Origin: CAZMGD01 sp964565705
GTDB taxonomy: Bacteria > Actinomycetota > Acidimicrobiia > Acidimicrobiales > Ilumatobacteraceae
DNA length: 25,864 nt
Assembly (NCBI GenBank): GCA_964565705.1
Contig: CAZMGD010000055.1
Coordinates: 1 to 25,864, forward strand
Direction of reading: 5' to 3'
Shown: positions 22,789-25,864 of the stretch, piece after piece
Layout of the letters: each line of letters starts with the position of its first letter
Position numbering within the stretch: the first letter of the stretch is position 1
The notes under the pieces: model-generated
Databases searched by the model: none
Seen by the model: only the letters and a program-made list of their open reading frames with translations
Told to the model about the DNA's origin: nothing
Position numbers and translations under genes: made by a program

Positions 22789-22819
22789 CACGAAGCGCCG
22801 AGCGGGTCGTCTCGACGGT

Positions 22820-22859
22820 TGATCGCTCTTGTGCGATCATCGTCTGTGTGCGATGATCG
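22820..22859. promoter_or_regulatory. Overlapping inverted repeats, candidate autoregulatory operator of the toxin-antitoxin pair
   Basis: TGATCGC-N6-GCGATCA (22820-22839) and CGATCATCG-N8-CGATGATCG (22834-22859) share a middle half-site, giving three half-sites just before the toxin GTG at 22866. Both are perfect. XRE antitoxins usually bind such palindromes to repress their own operon. Confidence 0.65.
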
Positions 22860-22865
22860 TTCGTT

Positions 22866-23189
22866 GTGGCGCAGGTCGAGCTGCACGACGAGGTGGTGGT
22901 GTGGATGGCGTCGCTGAACGATGACGAGTGGGACCGGACGGTCGTGGTGATCGATCGCCTCGCCGTGCTCGGCTCCTCGGCGAGGATGCCGTTGTCGCGC
23001 AGCCTCGGCGACGGGCTGTTCGAGCTTCGGTTCACGCTCGGTTCGACCGCCCGGCGGATCAGCTACCGGTTCACGAAGGATGGGCGCATCGTGTTGCTGA
23101 CCACGTTCCGCAAGCAACGCAGCAACGAACGCAACGAGATCGCTCGGGCGCGCAAGGCGGCCGAGTCCTGCGCCCGCGACAATCCGTGA
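22866..23189 (+). CDS. HigB/RelE-type (Gp49-like) toxin
   Basis: A 107-residue protein with the order of a phage-derived Gp49/HigB toxin: an N-terminal helix pair (VVVWMASLNDDEWDRTVVVI, DRLAVLG), then PLSRSLGDGLFELRF, RRISYRFTKDGRIVLLTTFR and KQRSNERNEIARARK. The basic C-terminal part (FRKQRS) is where RelE-like ribosome-dependent RNases hold catalytic residues. The start is GTG 22866, directly after the operator palindromes, with no clear Shine-Dalgarno. It precedes its XRE antitoxin, the gene order typical of HigBA. Confidence 0.88.
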   Translation: MAQVELHDEVVVWMASLNDDEWDRTVVVIDRLAVLGSSARMPLSRSLGDGLFELRFTLGSTARRISYRFTKDGRIVLLTTFRKQRSNERNEIARARKAAESCARDNP

Positions 23190-23200
23190 AGGAGCACGAC

Positions 23201-23521
23201 ATGGCCAACTACTCCCGCTGGGACGACGTCAAGCGCACCCGCCCGGCACCGGATGCTGCAACCCGCGCCGTGGTCGGCCAGGATCTCGCGCTCGGGCAGC
23301 TGATCTACGACCTGCGGACTGCGGCGGGGTTGAGTCAGCGCGAGCTCGCCCAGCGGATGGGCACCACCCAATCGGTGATCTCTCGGCTCGAAGAAGGCGG
23401 CGGCGCCCGGAATCGGATCGACACGCTGGCACGGGTCGCGACAGCTCTGAACCGTCACCTGATCGTCTCGTTTCCCGAGCAGGTTCCCGCCGAGCTCGAC
23501 AACGCCGTCCAGGTCGCCTGA
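23201..23521 (+). CDS. XRE-family antitoxin (HigA-like)
   Basis: A 106-residue protein with a central helix-turn-helix at about residues 38-90: LRTAAGLSQRELAQRMGTTQ, SVISRLEEGGGARNRIDTLA, RVATALNRHLIVSF. The N-terminus (residues 1-30, with a DDVKRTRPAPDA segment) is the likely toxin-contacting part. GAAGGAG lies before ATG 23201, 11 bp after the toxin stop. It would neutralise the toxin and repress the operon through the palindromes at 22820-22859. It is the last gene inside the island. Confidence 0.9.
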   Translation: MANYSRWDDVKRTRPAPDAATRAVVGQDLALGQLIYDLRTAAGLSQRELAQRMGTTQSVISRLEEGGGARNRIDTLARVATALNRHLIVSFPEQVPAELDNAVQVA

Positions 23522-23545
23522 CGAATCCGATCCGAGCTCGGTGTT

Positions 23546-23569
23546 CGTGACGTCATCCGTGACGTCACG
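23546..23569. repeat. CGTGACGTCA repeats at the outer left flank of copy 2
   Basis: CGTGACGTCA at 23546 and the 12-bp palindrome CGTGACGTCACG at 23558-23569, equal to 3340-3351 in copy 1. CGATGAGA follows in both copies (3060-3067 and 23576-23583), so homology of the two regions begins about here. Confidence 0.5.
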
Positions 23570-23684
23570 AGGCCACGATGAGATCGTGAACTCGACCGAT
23601 CGCCCAACGATGTCGGGCCTGACGACGTGCTGCTCGCCCGGCCAGGAGGTCGTCGTCGTTCCCGGGCGATGGCACACACGTCAA

Positions 23685-23722
23685 GGGCGTGATAAGGGCG
23701 TGCGGGGCGTGAACAGGGCGTG
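23685..23722. repeat. Left arm repeat cluster of copy 2 (4 x GGGCGTG)
   Basis: GGGCGTG at 23685, 23696, 23705 and 23716, spacing 11-9-11, starting 144 bp before core 2. Copy 1 has the same geometry 142 bp before its core but with GACGG units. The unit here matches the right arms of both copies. Confidence 0.65.
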
Positions 23723-23828
23723 TCACACAGGTCGACAACGGTCACTCCAGGCCGCTCCTGTCACCCAAGGAAATGGGCCGTGAGCTGGCCTCACGCACCT
23801 TGACCTGGTGTGGCGCCCTCGGTGCTCG

Positions 23829-23883
23829 GAGGGTTCGATTCCCCCCAGCTCCACCAACCCACCTCACATGCATCTACCAGGGG
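23829..23883 (+). repeat. Attachment-site core, copy 2 (right end; tmRNA/tRNA 3'-end-like)
   Basis: A 55-bp repeat of 3263-3316 (one extra C in the T-arm), with GGTTCGATTCCC and AGCTCCACCA. The bases before it differ from copy 1, so the shared part begins at the T-arm, as expected for a tmRNA/tRNA 3'-end crossover region. Homology continues at GTGAGGTGATCCGTGA (23895-23910) and CTGACCAGGG (23939-23948). Confidence 0.7.
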
Positions 23884-24040
23884 TTTTGCGAGTCGTGAGG
23901 TGATCCGTGAGGTTCTCTCCGGGAACGTCACAACCCCGCTGACCAGGGATTTCGCGATTCGGACCGCTGGGGGGAATCTGGTGGGGACGCACCCCCGTCC
24001 ATCGGAGAAGGCGCTGGTCAGGCCCGGTGAATTGGGGGAA

Positions 24041-24058
24041 GGGCGTGAAAAGGGCGTG
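24041..24058. repeat. Right arm repeat pair of copy 2 (2 x GGGCGTG)
   Basis: GGGCGTG at 24041 and 24052, joined by AAAA, exactly as at 3475-3492 and at the same 212-bp offset from the core start. It lies outside the 20.6-kb unit and so would belong to a neighbouring element on the right. Confidence 0.6.
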
Positions 24059-24141
24059 CGGTGCCGGTGTCATCCTGCCGCGGTGCTGACGGGTCTGGAG
24101 TGGCGCAGCGGTGGGTCGACGTGGTTGGTACGGTGTATGAC

Positions 24142-24303
24142 ATGGCCGCACCGAAGACGAACGCGAAGGTGGCGGTGCCGAAGGCACCCGGTCGCTATGG
24201 CGCCTCGGGGCAGCGGGTGTTGTCCGACTCCGAGCGAGACAAGATCCGGCGGATGGGCGCCAGCGCGAAGCCGCTCAAGGTGAAGCCCCCCAAGGCCTCC
24301 TGA
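24142..24303 (+). CDS. Small basic 53-residue protein, unrecognised
   Basis: ATG 24142 opens a Lys/Ala/Pro-rich product (starting MAAPKTNAKVAVPKAPGRYG, with LSDSERDKIRRMGAS and KPLKVKPPKAS). No Shine-Dalgarno is present; TACGGT seven bases ahead of the ATG could be a -10 for a leaderless message. It ends 7 bp before the GNAT remnant, so the two may have been an operon. Charge suggests nucleic-acid binding or an antitoxin-like role, but nothing is recognised. Confidence 0.5.
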   Translation: MAAPKTNAKVAVPKAPGRYGASGQRVLSDSERDKIRRMGASAKPLKVKPPKAS

Positions 24304-24310
24304 CGGTCGT

Positions 24311-24640
24311 ATGCCGGATCGGGCTGCGCCCGCCAATGTCGCCATCCGCCGAGCGAGCCTCGCCGACGAACACGCTCTGCGATCGTTTCGGCGTGCTGGC
24401 GACGGCGAGCCGTGGGCAGTCGCCCCTGAGTTGACGATCACCTTGCAGGTCCCGGTGTGGGTTCGAGACGGCACGGCGCAGGTGTGGGTCGCGGAGGAGG
24501 ACGATCGGGTTGTGGGCGTGATAGCGCTGACGGTCGACGACGTCGACCCAAGCATTGCGGTCAGTCAGGTACTCGCCGCCGGCGCTACATCGGCTATGAG
24601 CTCAAGCGCACCGCCATGGAGTGGTTCGCCGGCACTGACC
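24311..24640 (+). pseudogene. GNAT-family N-acetyltransferase, frameshifted
   Basis: From ATG 24311 the frame reads like a GNAT protein (NVAIRRASLADEHALRSFRR, VWVAEEDDRVVGVIALTVDD, then SIAVSQVLA). At about 24575-24590 the expected acetyl-CoA loop appears in another frame (RRRRYIGYELKRTAMEWFAG), showing a frameshift. The C-terminal third is not recognisable in any frame and the convergent SNF2 gene begins at 24738. A lost gene or a sequencing error are both possible; the missing C-terminus favours decay. The end coordinate is approximate. Confidence 0.65.
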
Positions 24641-24737
24641 GTGTTCGATGTGATGACGTTCTTCGCGCTTCCTTCCACGGCCTCTCGGCTCGCTCAGCGG
24701 AGTTGCAATGGGCACTCGAGATCCGTTGTCGGGACTG

Positions 24738-25864
<1,127 letters not shown>

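Larger units (their letters stand above)
3263..23828. mobile_element. Putative integrative genomic island bounded by ssrA-like direct repeats
   Basis: The direct repeats at 3263-3316 and 23829-23883 delimit a 20,566-bp unit. The inward-facing arm repeats (right arm of copy 1, left arm of copy 2) share the GGGCGTG motif, so excision between the cores would give one attP with uniform arms on both sides. Cargo is accessory: hydrolases, redox enzymes, an ECF sigma factor, two LAL regulators and, next to the right end, a toxin-antitoxin pair. No integrase, transposase, relaxase or phage structural gene is seen, so any movement would need a recombinase supplied in trans. The delimiting repeats are seen; past mobility is inferred. 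Confidence 0.6.

Overview
The window is high-GC DNA with strongly G/C-ending codons, frequent GTG/TTG starts, LAL-type LuxR regulators, a DUF3040 protein and a SigJ-like ECF sigma factor. This points to an actinomycete, possibly Acidimicrobiia; that placement is inference from gene content only. It reads as a stretch of modular accessory DNA with a chromosomal-type SNF2 helicase gene entering at the right edge.

Layout. (1) 1-3000: a broken EamA transporter gene coupled to a TetR regulator, a divergent MDR alcohol dehydrogenase/quinone-reductase-like gene, and a DUF4386 membrane protein. (2) 3030-3500: a ~0.5 kb attachment-site-like region whose core looks like the 3' end of tmRNA (ssrA), or less likely tRNA-Ala. 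(3) 3500-23520: a ~20 kb cargo region with DUF3040; an operon ending in a large LAL regulator; four alpha/beta hydrolases; an ECF sigma factor; a molybdenum oxidoreductase/ferredoxin-reductase pair; a CDGSH/mono-cluster Fe-S protein; a phage-type conserved hypothetical; a second LAL regulator; an SRPBCC protein; an aldo/keto reductase; three paralogous NmrA-like NAD(P)-binding proteins; a nitrobindin-like protein; and a HigB/RelE-XRE toxin-antitoxin pair. (4) 23540-24060: a second copy of the attachment-like region. (5) 24142-24650: a 53-aa basic protein and a degenerate GNAT gene. (6) 24738-end: SNF2 helicase C-terminal part, convergent.

Two signals stand out. First, the two attachment-like regions have nearly identical 54/55-bp cores 20,566 bp apart. 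Each core has ordered short repeats on both sides at matching distances: four sites spaced 11-9-11 bp on the left and two sites 11 bp apart on the right, exactly 212 bp after the core start. The repeat motif on the two island-facing sides is the same (GGGCGTG), while the outermost left cluster uses a different motif (GACGG). This is what tandem integrative elements at one attachment site would look like, yet no recombinase gene lies inside.

Second, nine sites of the form TGTCAC(A/G)-N16-GGTC, allowing 1-2 mismatches in the -35, sit in front of genes across the cargo region with constant 16-bp spacing; eight lie 41-57 bp from the start codon. This resembles the promoter reported for ECF41/SigJ sigma factors. 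The single ECF sigma factor on the element (11335-11973) is of this group but lacks the usual SnoaL-like C-terminal domain. The cargo is therefore best read as a self-contained, sigma-factor-driven regulon of redox and detoxification enzymes carried on a mobile module and kept by a toxin-antitoxin pair.
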